DNA of 64,000 nucleotides, taken from NCBI GenBank assembly GCA_964484195.1, contig CAZAER010000001.1:248001-312000 (forward strand). Direction: 5' to 3'. The DNA is from JALHOP01 sp964484195. Its GTDB lineage: Bacteria; Myxococcota; XYA12-FULL-58-9; JALHOP01. Positions within the stretch are counted from its first letter, which is position 1; each line of letters starts with the position of its first letter. Of this stretch, positions 17,504 through 25,900 are shown piece after piece. Made by a program: the position numbers and the translations under genes. Below the pieces are notes generated by a model, which was not told the origin of the DNA, did not search any database, and saw only the letters and a program-made list of their open reading frames with translations.

Positions 17504-17743
17504 ATGGCAGGTCTAGCACTTCCCGGAGCAGTTCAAAGCGGCCGCATGCAAGTTGGCAACGGGACTGGTTTCGAGACCCCAGCGGGTGAAACCGGTGTAG
17601 CCAAGAAGGGGCTCGCGCCGCCTCGTGGCTCAGAGGGCTCGGACGGCTTCGGTGGTCTGTCTGGGGGCGAGCGCGCGCATCAGCAGAACAGCAAGGGTCT
17701 CGGCGACATGCGAGGCAAACCCGGCGGCAGTCCAGCGCCGTAA
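17504..17743 (+). CDS. Possible small Gly-rich protein in a 292-base gap
   Basis: The gap between the SRPBCC gene and the GH3 gene contains one plausible small ORF of 79 residues from ATG at 17504. It is rich in Gly, Ser and Pro, with no signal peptide, membrane segment or recognised motif, and no good ribosome binding site. It ends 2 nt from the convergent GH3 stop. It may be a real small gene or chance; the rest of the gap shows nothing I can name. Confidence 0.25.
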   Translation: MAGLALPGAVQSGRMQVGNGTGFETPAGETGVAKKGLAPPRGSEGSDGFGGLSGGERAHQQNSKGLGDMRGKPGGSPAP

Positions 17744-17744
17744 C

Positions 17745-20033
17745 CTACGGAGTGACCTCGAACTGCGCTTCGAGCCCGCCGGCACTACTGTTGCCGACCC
17801 ACAGCGTGAACGTCCCCGGCTCCACCAAGGGCACGCCGTTGGAGTCGATGATGGCGAGGTCGCTCACCGGCACGCGCAACGTGACATCGCGTGACTGGCG
17901 CCTCGGGACGTCGACACGCACGAAGTCCTTGAGCTCCTTCATCGGTCGCGTCGTCGATGCAACGTCATCGCGGACATAGAGCTGCACGACCTCGATGCCG
18001 TCGCGGTCGCCGACGTTGGTGATGCGGACCTTGACGTCGAGCGTGTCGGCGGGCGTGAGCGTGCTCGACGAGAGCTTGAGGTCGGTCAGCTCGAAGCGGG
18101 TGTACGTGAGCCCGTAGCCGAAGGGGTAGAGCGGGGCGTTCTTCTCGTCGATGTAGCGCGAGAAGTAGCGCTCCGGATAGTCGGCGAGGAGGATTCCGCT
18201 ATCGGCGCCGCGCAGTGGGCGTCCGCTGGGGCGCATGGCGTAATAGAGCGGCTCTTGGCCGACGGCGCGCGGCACGGTGGCGGCGAGCTTTGCGGTGGGC
18301 GCGAAGTCGCCGAACAGGATGTCGACTACGGAATGGCCGTGCTCGATGCCGAGATGCCAACTCTCGACGATGCCCGCGGCGCCGTCGTCGAGCCACGGTA
18401 ACGCGAGCGGACGGCCGTTCACGAGCACGGTCACCAGCGGGGTGCCGGTCGTGAGCACGGCGCGCAAGAGCTGCTCCTGCGCTTTGGGGAGACCGAGCCA
18501 GGTCTTGCTCGCCGCTTCACCGCTCGCCTGTTCGGTTTCGCCGACCACCGCGATGACGAGATCGGCGGCACGCGCGTCGTTGACTGCGCGCTCGATGGCG
18601 TTCATCGGCTCTTCATCGGCGCCGGGACGCTCGTCGACGCCGGGCGCGTAGGTGAGGGTGATTTGGTCGCGGGTCACGCGCTCGGTGAGCGCCTTGAACA
18701 TCGTCACGACGTCTTCGGGACGGCCCTGACCGTGCCACGGGCCCAGCATGTCCACACGCGAGTCCGCGAGCGGCCCGATGAGAGCGATGCGCTTGACGCG
18801 GTTCTTGTCGACCGGGAGCACGCCCTCGTTTTTCAGCAAGACGATCGATTTGCGGCCGGCCTCGCGCGCGAAGGCACGGTCGAGCGGCGGGGCGGTACGC
18901 GGAGTGTAGTCGCGGTTCCATCCATCCATGGAGAGCTTGGCGCGCAACACGCGGCGCACCGATTCGTCGACGAGCGACTCCGGGATTTCGCCGCGCAGCA
19001 CCAGCTCGCTGAGGGTCTCGGCGTAGACGGCGCTCTGCATGTCGACATCCACCGAAGCCTGGAGGGCGATCTTGCCGGCCTGTACGCGATCGCGGGCAAC
19101 ACGGTGAGCCATGAGCTCGTGGATCGCGCCGTAGTCGCTGACGATGACACCGTCGAAGCCCCAGGTGCCGCGGAGGACGTCGCGCAGCATCGGCTTGTTG
19201 CAGGTCATCGGGACGCCGTTCACGTCGTTGAACGACACCATGATCGAATCGACGCCTGCCTGCACCGCGGCCTTGAACGGAGGGAAGTAGACCTCGTAGA
19301 GCTTCTCGCGCGACAGGTCGACGGTCGCGTAGTCACGGCCCGATTCCGCCGCGCCGTAGGCAACGAAGTGTTTTGCGGTCGCCATGATGTGACTGCGGAA
19401 GCCGCGCACGCTGGCGCTCGACATGCGTGAAGCGAGGAGCGGGTCTTCACCGAAGCTCTCGACGATGCGTCCCCAGCGCGCGTCACGCGAGATGTCGACC
19501 ATGGGTGCGTAGGTCCAGTCGATGCCCGCGTAAGCGGACTCGAGAGCGCCGATGCGCGCTGCTTGTTGCGCGAGACCCACGTCGAACGAGCCTGCGAGCG
19601 CGAGCGGCACTGGATAGGTGGTGCGATACCCGTGCACGCTGTCGTAGCCAAAGAGCAGGGGGATGCCGAGCGGGGAGTGGTCACGGGCGATGCGCTGCAG
19701 CTTCTCGACGAGGTTCGCGTCGGCGACGTTGAAGATGGAACCGACCTCGCCGCGCGCGATGAGCTCCTCGTAGCCGCCGGTGAGACCGATAGCCGGGCCG
19801 GTCAGCGCTCCCCACGTGTACTTGGTGAGCTGACCGACTTTTTGGGCCAGGGTCATCTTGCGCAGGATGGTCGCGATGCAAGCGTCGACCTTGGCCTTGG
19901 GCAAAGCTTCGCCGAGGGCCGGCACGTCGATGGTCGCGCATGCCAGCTCGACCTCGGAGTCGCGAGCCCTGGCCGCTTCGGGGGCGGCTAAGAGACCCGC
20001 GACAACCACAAGCGCTGCCGTGAGTTTTTGCAT
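17745..20033 (-). CDS. Glycoside hydrolase family 3 beta-glucosidase, secreted (BglX-like)
   Basis: 762 residues from ATG at 20033 (MQKLTAALVVVAGLLAAPEAARA, a Sec signal peptide). The GH3 barrel shows SVHGYRTTYP, the KHFVAYGAAESGRDY segment and the nucleophile motif VSDYGAI with Asp300. The second alpha/beta domain begins near SIVLLKNEGVLP, contains HLGIEHGHSVVDILFG, and is followed by the fibronectin-III-like C-terminal domain (NVGDRDGIEVVQLYVRD). Domain order and size match periplasmic BglX, which trims beta-glucosides from the non-reducing end. It is divergent from the S41-like protease gene. Confidence 0.94.
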   Translation of the reverse strand: MQKLTAALVVVAGLLAAPEAARARDSEVELACATIDVPALGEALPKAKVDACIATILRKMTLAQKVGQLTKYTWGALTGPAIGLTGGYEELIARGEVGSIFNVADANLVEKLQRIARDHSPLGIPLLFGYDSVHGYRTTYPVPLALAGSFDVGLAQQAARIGALESAYAGIDWTYAPMVDISRDARWGRIVESFGEDPLLASRMSSASVRGFRSHIMATAKHFVAYGAAESGRDYATVDLSREKLYEVYFPPFKAAVQAGVDSIMVSFNDVNGVPMTCNKPMLRDVLRGTWGFDGVIVSDYGAIHELMAHRVARDRVQAGKIALQASVDVDMQSAVYAETLSELVLRGEIPESLVDESVRRVLRAKLSMDGWNRDYTPRTAPPLDRAFAREAGRKSIVLLKNEGVLPVDKNRVKRIALIGPLADSRVDMLGPWHGQGRPEDVVTMFKALTERVTRDQITLTYAPGVDERPGADEEPMNAIERAVNDARAADLVIAVVGETEQASGEAASKTWLGLPKAQEQLLRAVLTTGTPLVTVLVNGRPLALPWLDDGAAGIVESWHLGIEHGHSVVDILFGDFAPTAKLAATVPRAVGQEPLYYAMRPSGRPLRGADSGILLADYPERYFSRYIDEKNAPLYPFGYGLTYTRFELTDLKLSSSTLTPADTLDVKVRITNVGDRDGIEVVQLYVRDDVASTTRPMKELKDFVRVDVPRRQSRDVTLRVPVSDLAIIDSNGVPLVEPGTFTLWVGNSSAGGLEAQFEVTP

Positions 20034-20125
20034 CCTGCTGGGCAGTGCGTGCCCGACAACTGGGTGAGAGGTCAACCCAACAAAAAAGGGGCTACGAACC
20101 TGCTGGATCGTCCGATGATCGCAAC

Positions 20126-21913
20126 GTGGACCCGCTAACCGCCGTTGGTGCATCACGTGCTGCTTCGCCAAGCATCGACTCGGTGCAGCATGGCGCCACT
20201 CAGCTTGCACCGCCGGCTGCACAAATTACGCGTGTTCCGCGCCGTAACCTTACCCAGGCGCCGGCGAATGTCGGTCTCGAGCTGCTGGCGCCCGGCTTTC
20301 GCTTTCCGACCGCCTCGTCGCCCGAGGAACGCCGCGAGGCGGCGCACGACATCCTGCAATCGGCGATCATCATCATGCGCCAGGGGTATGGACCCACGCC
20401 GTTCCGCGCCGGGCAGGGGTGGAATCTGGGGCGGGCGGCCAATGTGGCCCGCCGGGCGATTGACGCGCTAGAGACGGTCACCGACCGCGATGTGCAACGC
20501 ATCCTCAAAGAATTCATCGACACCATGCGCGACGGCCACACCGACGCCACGGTTGCGGACCCGCGGGCGCGCGCTCTGCCGTTCGACGTCATGCGCACGG
20601 AAGATGGACCCTACGCGATTGCTTGGGTCGACGAAGAGCACCTCCCGAAGGGCGTGAGTCTCCGGCCCGGTGAGATCGTCACGACCTTCAATGGGCGGCC
20701 GATTGCCGACGTCATGGCCGACCTCGAGCATGGCGAGCGCCAGACCAACCCCGATGCGGCGATGCACAGCGCTCTGTCGACGTTCACGACGCGCGAGGGT
20801 GCGGCGCTGCACGAGATCCCGGAGCTCGGGGCGAACGCGGTGATCGGCCTGCAACGCGCAGACGGAGCTGAACGGACCGTGACGCTCCCCTGGCTCGAGG
20901 GCTCGGCGGTCAACGAGAGTCCCTTCGACGCCAGCGCGACCGAAGGCTATCCACCACGGCTTGGCCCGATAGCCCAAGCGGCGCGTGACGGCGACCCGTT
21001 CGCGTCGTACGTGTACACGCACAACGGGCGACGCGTCGGTTACGTGCGTGTCTCGACGTTTTCGCCGGCCGACGCGCAGGGCAAGGAAGACAATCCCGCA
21101 GCCGAAGTCGCCTTCGTAAGAAAGTTCCAGGCGCGTATCCGGGAGCTCGCGGATACCACCGACGCGCTCGTCGTCGATCTGAACAACAGCACCGGCGGAT
21201 CGACCACCATCGAGAACCTGCTGTCGGCGAGCTTGTCCCCGGTGCCCCTGCGGTCGCCTGTCGACGCGATGCGCAACACGGCACGCTTGAAGGCAGCGAC
21301 GCAATCGCGCCTGGAGATGCTCGAGGAGGAGGTGCCGGCCGACGACCTCACCAATCTCTTCAGCAAGCCCACCGAGGTGCGGCGCAACGAGAAGGCGTAT
21401 CTTACGGAGCTGTTGCGGCAGCTCGAGTCTGGCCGCCCGTGGTCGACGCCGATGGCGCTCGACGGCATGGCCGAGATTCCGCCGGCGCGGCACCCCTATC
21501 GCCGACCGGTCATCTTTCTCACCAATCCGGGGACGGCTTCGTCGAGCGAGACCATGCCGGCGAAGTTCCAGGACAATCGTGATCGGCGTGCCTCGATGGT
21601 GGTCGGCACGCGCACGGCAGGGTTGGGCGGCACCATCGAGAATGTCACGGTCCCTAATCCCTTTGGCATCTCGGGCATCAGCTACACCGAGTCGCTGACC
21701 ATTCGTATGAATGGCACGCCGCTTACCGAGGACATCTCCCCGGAGCGTCTCATCGAGAGCCGCGGCGTCATCCCGGATCGGCGCCTGGGGCTCACCCTGA
21801 ACGACCTGCGCAACGATTTTGCCGACTATCGCCGGGGCGTGAACGCCGTGGTCATGGAGCAGATCCTGGCTTACGAGCGGGTCCACGGCCGGCGTCGGCC
21901 GCGATCGCAATAA
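20126..21913 (+). CDS. S41-family (tail-specific/tricorn-like) serine protease
   Basis: 595 residues if GTG at 20126 is used; GTG at 20045 in the same frame is the alternative and neither has a strong ribosome binding site. Features of S41 are RPGEIVTTFNGRP (PDZ-like segment, about residues 190-220), GYVRVSTFSP, the LVVDLNNSTGGSTT substrate-binding strand and TNPGTASSSETM, where one of the Ser residues is the likely nucleophile, followed by GTRTAGLGGTIENVTVPNP. No signal peptide or membrane segment is visible, so a cytoplasmic location or another export route is possible. Substrates unknown. The stop is followed by a short perfect hairpin and the HppA gene. Confidence 0.82.
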   Translation: MDPLTAVGASRAASPSIDSVQHGATQLAPPAAQITRVPRRNLTQAPANVGLELLAPGFRFPTASSPEERREAAHDILQSAIIIMRQGYGPTPFRAGQGWNLGRAANVARRAIDALETVTDRDVQRILKEFIDTMRDGHTDATVADPRARALPFDVMRTEDGPYAIAWVDEEHLPKGVSLRPGEIVTTFNGRPIADVMADLEHGERQTNPDAAMHSALSTFTTREGAALHEIPELGANAVIGLQRADGAERTVTLPWLEGSAVNESPFDASATEGYPPRLGPIAQAARDGDPFASYVYTHNGRRVGYVRVSTFSPADAQGKEDNPAAEVAFVRKFQARIRELADTTDALVVDLNNSTGGSTTIENLLSASLSPVPLRSPVDAMRNTARLKAATQSRLEMLEEEVPADDLTNLFSKPTEVRRNEKAYLTELLRQLESGRPWSTPMALDGMAEIPPARHPYRRPVIFLTNPGTASSSETMPAKFQDNRDRRASMVVGTRTAGLGGTIENVTVPNPFGISGISYTESLTIRMNGTPLTEDISPERLIESRGVIPDRRLGLTLNDLRNDFADYRRGVNAVVMEQILAYERVHGRRRPRSQ

Positions 21914-21921
21914 CCCCTTTA

Positions 21922-21937
21922 CGAGAGTCAGCTCTCG
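21922..21937 (+). terminator. Hairpin between S41 gene and hppA
   Basis: CGAGAG-tcag-CTCTCG forms a perfect 6-bp stem with a 4-nt loop 9 nt after the S41 stop. No T-run follows, so it is at best a weak terminator or an mRNA 3'-end or 5'-leader structure for hppA. Confidence 0.3.
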
Positions 21938-21997
21938 CTGGTATTGCGCGCGCGCCGAAAACCACTTGGCCGCATCAGGTCTTTTGAGAAGGTACAC

Positions 21998-24457
21998 ATG
22001 ACCGTCGCATCCTCGCCCACGCTGAAGTCAAAGCTAGCCGCTTTCTTCGGCTTCCTGACCACCCTTGCCATCTCGGGCGTTGCTCGCGCGAGCGAAGCTG
22101 ACTTGATCCTGCCCGACATGAGCAGCCAGAGCTTCATGGGCATCGACGGTCGTACGCTGCTGATGATCGGCCTCGTGGTCTGCATCGCCGGCATCCTGTT
22201 CGGCATGGTCATCTTCATGCAGCTCAAGAAGATGCCGGTTCACAAGTCGATGCTCGAAATCTCCGAGCTCATCTACGAGACCTGCAAGACCTACCTGCAG
22301 ACCCAGGGCAAGTTCATCCTCTTGCTCGAGGTCTTCATCGGTGCGGCCATCGTTTTCTACTTCGGCTTCCTGCGCCACATGGACTTCATCAAGGTCGCCA
22401 TCGTCCTCGTGTTCAGCCTCATCGGCATCGCGGGCTCGTACGGCGTCGCCTGGTTCGGCATCCGCATCAATACCTTCGCCAACTCCCGCACCGCTTTCGC
22501 GGCCCTGAAAGGCAAGCCGTTCCCGGCCTACGCCATTCCGCTGAAGGCCGGCATTTCGATCGGCATGCTGCTCATCTCGGTCGAGCTCGTGCTGATGCTC
22601 GCCATCTTGCTGTTCGTCCCAGCGGACTTCGCGGGCCCATGTTTCATCGGCTTCGCCATCGGTGAGTCGCTCGGCGCTGCGGCGCTGCGTATCGCCGGCG
22701 GTATCTTCACCAAGATTGCCGACATCGGCTCCGACCTCATGAAGATCGTCTTCAACATCAAGGAAGACGATGCGCGTAACCCGGGCGTCATCGCGGACTG
22801 CACCGGCGACAACGCGGGCGACTCGGTCGGTCCGACCGCCGACGGCTTCGAGACCTACGGCGTCACCGGCGTCGCGCTGATCACCTTCATCCTGCTCGCG
22901 GTTCCGAACGCCGCCGTTCAGGTTCAGCTGCTCGTTTGGATCTTCGTCATGCGCGTCATGATGATCGTCACCAGCGCCGTGGCCTACATGGGCAACGAAG
23001 CGTTCGCCAAGGCGAAGTACGCCAACGCGGACAAGATGAACTTCGAGCTGCCGCTGACCTCGCTGGTCTGGGTCGCGTCGATCATCTCGATCGCCATGAC
23101 CTACGGCGTCTCGATGCTGCTCATCGGCGACATCGGCGACGGCACCCTGTGGTGGAAGCTGTCGACCATCATCAGCTGCGGCACCCTCGCTGGCGCCATC
23201 ATCCCCGAGGTCGTGAAGATCTTCACCTCGACCGAGTCGGCTCACGTGAAGGAAGTCGTCACCGCATCGCGCGAAGGCGGCCCGTCGCTGAACATCCTCG
23301 CTGGTCTCACCGCTGGTAACTTCTCGGGTTACTGGATGGGCATGGTCATCGTCGCCTTGATGGGCGTCGGTTACTTGGTGTCGACGGCTGGCCTCGGCGA
23401 GATCATCCCGCTCGCGCCGGCGGTCTTCGCGTTCGGCCTCATCGCCTTCGGCTTCTTGGGCATGGGCCCGGTCACCATCGCGGTCGACTCGTACGGTCCG
23501 GTCACGGACAACGCGCAGTCGGTGTACGAGCTCTCGGTCATCGAGACGCTGCCGAACATCAAGGAAGAGCTGAAGAAGGACTTCGGCTTCGACGTGAACT
23601 TCGAGAAGGCCAAGCACTTCCTCGAGGAGAACGACGGCGCTGGTAACACCTTCAAGGCGACTGCCAAGCCCGTTCTCATCGGTACCGCGGTCGTTGGTGC
23701 GACCACGCTGATCTTCTCGATCATCGTCGTGCTCACCGACCGTCTGACCCACAACCTGGAGTATCTGTCGATTCTCCACCCGCCGTTTATGCTCGGTCTG
23801 ATCACCGGCGGCGCCATCATCTATTGGTTCTCGGGTGCGTCGACCCAGGCGGTCTCGACCGGTGCTTACCGCGCCGTCGAGTTCATCAAGGCGAACATCC
23901 GGTTGGACTCGTCGTCCGCTAAAGCGTCGGTAACGGACTCGAAGAAGGTCGTCGAGATCTGCACCAAGTACGCGCAGAAGGGCATGTTCAACATCTTCTT
24001 CGCGGTCTTGTTGTCGACGCTCGCGTTCGCCTTCATGGACTCGTACTTCTTCATTGGCTACCTGGTGTCGATCGCGGCCTTCGGCTTGTACCAAGCCATC
24101 TTCATGGCCAACGCGGGCGGCGCTTGGGACAACGCCAAGAAGATCGTCGAGGTCGAGCTGAAGGAGAAGGGCACCCCGTTGCACGCGGCTTCGGTCGTCG
24201 GTGACACGGTCGGTGACCCCTTCAAGGACACCTCGTCGGTCGCGATGAACCCGGTCATCAAGTTCACGACCCTCTTCGGCCTGTTGGCCGTCGAGCTCGC
24301 GGTCGAGATGGACACGACGACCCGCCTGGTCATCGGCTCCATCTTCCTGGTGGTCTCGATGTTCTTCGTGTGGCGCTCCTTCTACGGCATGCGCATCGGC
24401 GCCGTCGCCGAGAAGAGCGGCGCGCCCAGCGGCCAAACCGCCGCCGCCGCACGCTAA
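21998..24457 (+). CDS. hppA: Membrane-bound proton-pumping pyrophosphatase, K+-independent type
   Basis: 819 residues from ATG at 21998, with AGAAGG at 21987-21992 as ribosome binding site. About 16 membrane helices are visible. The pyrophosphate/Mg site is explicit: DDARNPGVIADCTGDNAGDSVG, and near the C-terminus VVGDTVGDPFKDTSSVAMNP. The residue that decides potassium dependence lies in GNTFKA: Lys553 matches the K+-independent subclass (GNTxKA), where K+-dependent enzymes have Ala. The enzyme couples PPi hydrolysis to proton export. The N-terminus up to ARASEADLI resembles a signal peptide. A strong terminator follows the gene, and there is no obvious operon partner. Confidence 0.96.
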   Translation: MTVASSPTLKSKLAAFFGFLTTLAISGVARASEADLILPDMSSQSFMGIDGRTLLMIGLVVCIAGILFGMVIFMQLKKMPVHKSMLEISELIYETCKTYLQTQGKFILLLEVFIGAAIVFYFGFLRHMDFIKVAIVLVFSLIGIAGSYGVAWFGIRINTFANSRTAFAALKGKPFPAYAIPLKAGISIGMLLISVELVLMLAILLFVPADFAGPCFIGFAIGESLGAAALRIAGGIFTKIADIGSDLMKIVFNIKEDDARNPGVIADCTGDNAGDSVGPTADGFETYGVTGVALITFILLAVPNAAVQVQLLVWIFVMRVMMIVTSAVAYMGNEAFAKAKYANADKMNFELPLTSLVWVASIISIAMTYGVSMLLIGDIGDGTLWWKLSTIISCGTLAGAIIPEVVKIFTSTESAHVKEVVTASREGGPSLNILAGLTAGNFSGYWMGMVIVALMGVGYLVSTAGLGEIIPLAPAVFAFGLIAFGFLGMGPVTIAVDSYGPVTDNAQSVYELSVIETLPNIKEELKKDFGFDVNFEKAKHFLEENDGAGNTFKATAKPVLIGTAVVGATTLIFSIIVVLTDRLTHNLEYLSILHPPFMLGLITGGAIIYWFSGASTQAVSTGAYRAVEFIKANIRLDSSSAKASVTDSKKVVEICTKYAQKGMFNIFFAVLLSTLAFAFMDSYFFIGYLVSIAAFGLYQAIFMANAGGAWDNAKKIVEVELKEKGTPLHAASVVGDTVGDPFKDTSSVAMNPVIKFTTLFGLLAVELAVEMDTTTRLVIGSIFLVVSMFFVWRSFYGMRIGAVAEKSGAPSGQTAAAAR

Positions 24458-24495
24458 AGCTCGTCCGCTTCCGCGGATGAAATAGAATTTCCTCG

Positions 24496-24532
24496 AAAGG
24501 CCCGCGCGAGACCCAATCTCCCGCGGGCCTTT
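24496..24532 (+). terminator. Intrinsic terminator of hppA
   Basis: Perfect 11-bp stem AAAGGCCCGCG / CGCGGGCCTTT with a 15-nt loop, 38 nt after the hppA stop. The stem ends in TTT and runs into a pyrimidine-rich stretch, the classical rho-independent layout. It isolates hppA from the transposase-like gene. Confidence 0.85.
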
Positions 24533-24547
24533 CCCTTTCCCCCCCCA

Positions 24548-24570
24548 CCGACCAGGAACATTCTCGGCGC
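24548..24570 (+). repeat. Dispersed intergenic repeat, upstream copy (plus orientation)
   Basis: CCGACCAGGAACATTCTCGGCGC. It shares the core CGACCAGGAAYHTTCTCG with copies at 25842-25870, 25872-25900 (both inverted) and 39551-39568. It lies between the hppA terminator and the RAYT-like gene. Confidence 0.6.
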
Positions 24571-24664
24571 GGTTTTCGCGTCTCATTTTGCGACACGGGC
24601 GATCTCCGGGACGCTCGCTTGCTGAAACTAGCCGCGAAGCCGCAGGCCTGGCGCGGCACGTTGA

Positions 24665-25666
24665 ATGCAGCACAGCGCTGCTATCGTGTTCAGCGCGTCC
24701 TCTACTTACGCTCCGCTGTTTGCCGGCTGGCACCACGCTCGGTTCATCTCCAAGGACGTCCCCCTTCACGTGATCTCGCGTGTTTTTCAGGGGCGCCACC
24801 TTCTGCGACCGTGCCCAGAGCTCAACGCCATTGTCGTTGGCGTCCTTGGGCGGGCGTTGAAGCGCTATGCGGACGTGCGCTTGTACGCCATGGCGTTTCT
24901 CTCCAACCACGCGCACTTCATGCTCCAGGGGCCGCCAGAATCGGTTCCGGCTTTCATCGGTTTCATCAAACGCGAGATTTCTCGGCGATGGGGTCGCAGC
25001 GAGTCAGTCCGCTGGCGCGGAACGATGTGGCACGAGTACATCGCTGCCGCTCTGCCGACTCCGGAGAGTCAGGTGTCGTGCCTCAAGTACATCCTGAGCC
25101 AAGGCGTCAAAGAGGGTCTCGTCGCTCGTCCTGAGGATTGGCCCGGTGTCCATTGTGCACGAGCCCTTCTGCGAGATGAGCCGCTTCACGGCGCCTGGCT
25201 GAATGCCACAACGTACTCGCGAGCTGCTGACGCGCAATCGCGCCGTCGACATCCTCAGACGGTTCGCAAGAGTGACCACCTCATCAAGTACACGGTGGAG
25301 CTTGCGCCCATTCCGGCCTGGCACCACCTGACGCCTGATGACCGACGTGCGCAGGTGCGTCGGCTCGTCGAAGAGATCGTCGTGGAAGGTAGCGTTGCGC
25401 GGGCAGGGCGCGCTCCCATGGGCCCTCGTAGGGTTCGTCGGGTGCCGCTCGAGCACTGCACCGAGCTACCGGAGGTGCCGTGGTGGAAGCGCCGTCGACG
25501 GGTCGTTTGTTGGGCATCGCCGGACGCGAAGGCAACCCAGGAGTATCTGGACGCCTATTGGAGCTTCCAACGGCGCTTCCGATGTGCCGCTATAGAGGAC
25601 GCCCGTTGCCGCGCGCCGGTGTTTCCACCTGGTTCCTACGCACCTGGTCGATGCGTGCGGCCCTAG
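24665..25666 (+). CDS. RAYT-like (Y1/TnpA_REP-related) HUH transposase homologue
   Basis: 333 residues from ATG at 24665. The N-terminal half has the REP-associated transposase layout: DVPLHVISRVFQGRHLLRP, then the HUH motif SNHAHFML (His82, His84), then LKYILSQGVKEGLVARPEDWPG, which replaces the NPVRAGLV-type segment. The C-terminal half is an added domain ending in FPPGSY, seen in a myxobacterial group annotated as transposases (recall). The usual catalytic Tyr about 20-25 residues after HUH is not evident: that helix reads FIGFIKREISRRW, and the nearest Tyr is 125. It is therefore either a diverged or an inactive nuclease. Short intergenic repeats flank the gene in opposite orientations, as around RAYT genes. 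Codon use is less GC-biased than in neighbours, suggesting transfer. Confidence 0.8.
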   Translation: MQHSAAIVFSASSTYAPLFAGWHHARFISKDVPLHVISRVFQGRHLLRPCPELNAIVVGVLGRALKRYADVRLYAMAFLSNHAHFMLQGPPESVPAFIGFIKREISRRWGRSESVRWRGTMWHEYIAAALPTPESQVSCLKYILSQGVKEGLVARPEDWPGVHCARALLRDEPLHGAWLNATTYSRAADAQSRRRHPQTVRKSDHLIKYTVELAPIPAWHHLTPDDRRAQVRRLVEEIVVEGSVARAGRAPMGPRRVRRVPLEHCTELPEVPWWKRRRRVVCWASPDAKATQEYLDAYWSFQRRFRCAAIEDARCRAPVFPPGSYAPGRCVRP

Positions 25667-25708
25667 CAACATCATCTTGGCACCTAGCTCAGTCGTAATC
25701 GCTCAATA

Positions 25709-25730
25709 GGCCGGTTCATCTAGTCCGGCC
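25709..25730 (+). terminator. Hairpin downstream of the RAYT-like gene
   Basis: GGCCGG-ttcatctagt-CCGGCC: perfect 6-bp GC stem, 10-nt loop, 42 nt after the RAYT-like stop. No T-run follows, so terminator function is uncertain; it may instead be a mobile-element end structure. Confidence 0.35.
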
Positions 25731-25841
25731 CCCAACCTCCTTCGCGACCGAAACTTGCCTTGCCGCGGGGCCCGATTTGTTAGCTCTGTCTGGCCCTCGA
25801 GTCGCCTTGAGGCTCTCCCCGCTACGACTCGAGCTTCGTCA

Positions 25842-25870
25842 CGCGAGAAGGTTCCTGGTCGGTTAGGGGC
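25842..25870 (-). repeat. Dispersed intergenic repeat, copy 2 (inverted, tandem with copy 3)
   Basis: On the minus strand it contains CCTAACCGACCAGGAACC followed by TTCTCGCG. It is 28/29 identical to the adjacent copy at 25872-25900, with a 30-base period, and carries the core found upstream of the RAYT-like gene in the opposite orientation. Confidence 0.65.
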
Positions 25871-25871
25871 G

Positions 25872-25900
25872 CGCGAGAAGATTCCTGGTCGGTTAGGGGC
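25872..25900 (-). repeat. Dispersed intergenic repeat, copy 3, overlapping the stop of the HAD gene
   Basis: Minus-strand CCTAACCGACCAGGAATC followed by TTCTCGCG. Its CCCCTAAC segment supplies the TAA stop (25893-25895) of the HAD-like gene, so the repeat begins inside that gene. Confidence 0.65.

Noticed and set aside
22034..24916. A 960-codon minus-strand open frame opposite hppA, and similar long frames opposite nearly every gene
   Set aside because: In GC-rich DNA these antisense frames are open by codon bias. Their products are rich in Arg, Asp, Glu and His without motifs, while the opposite strand encodes clear family proteins.
25842..25900. Tandem 29/29-base repeat with a 1-base gap as a possible CRISPR fragment
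   Set aside because: Only two units, no spacers, no cas genes; the unit also occurs alone elsewhere, so it fits a REP-like family.
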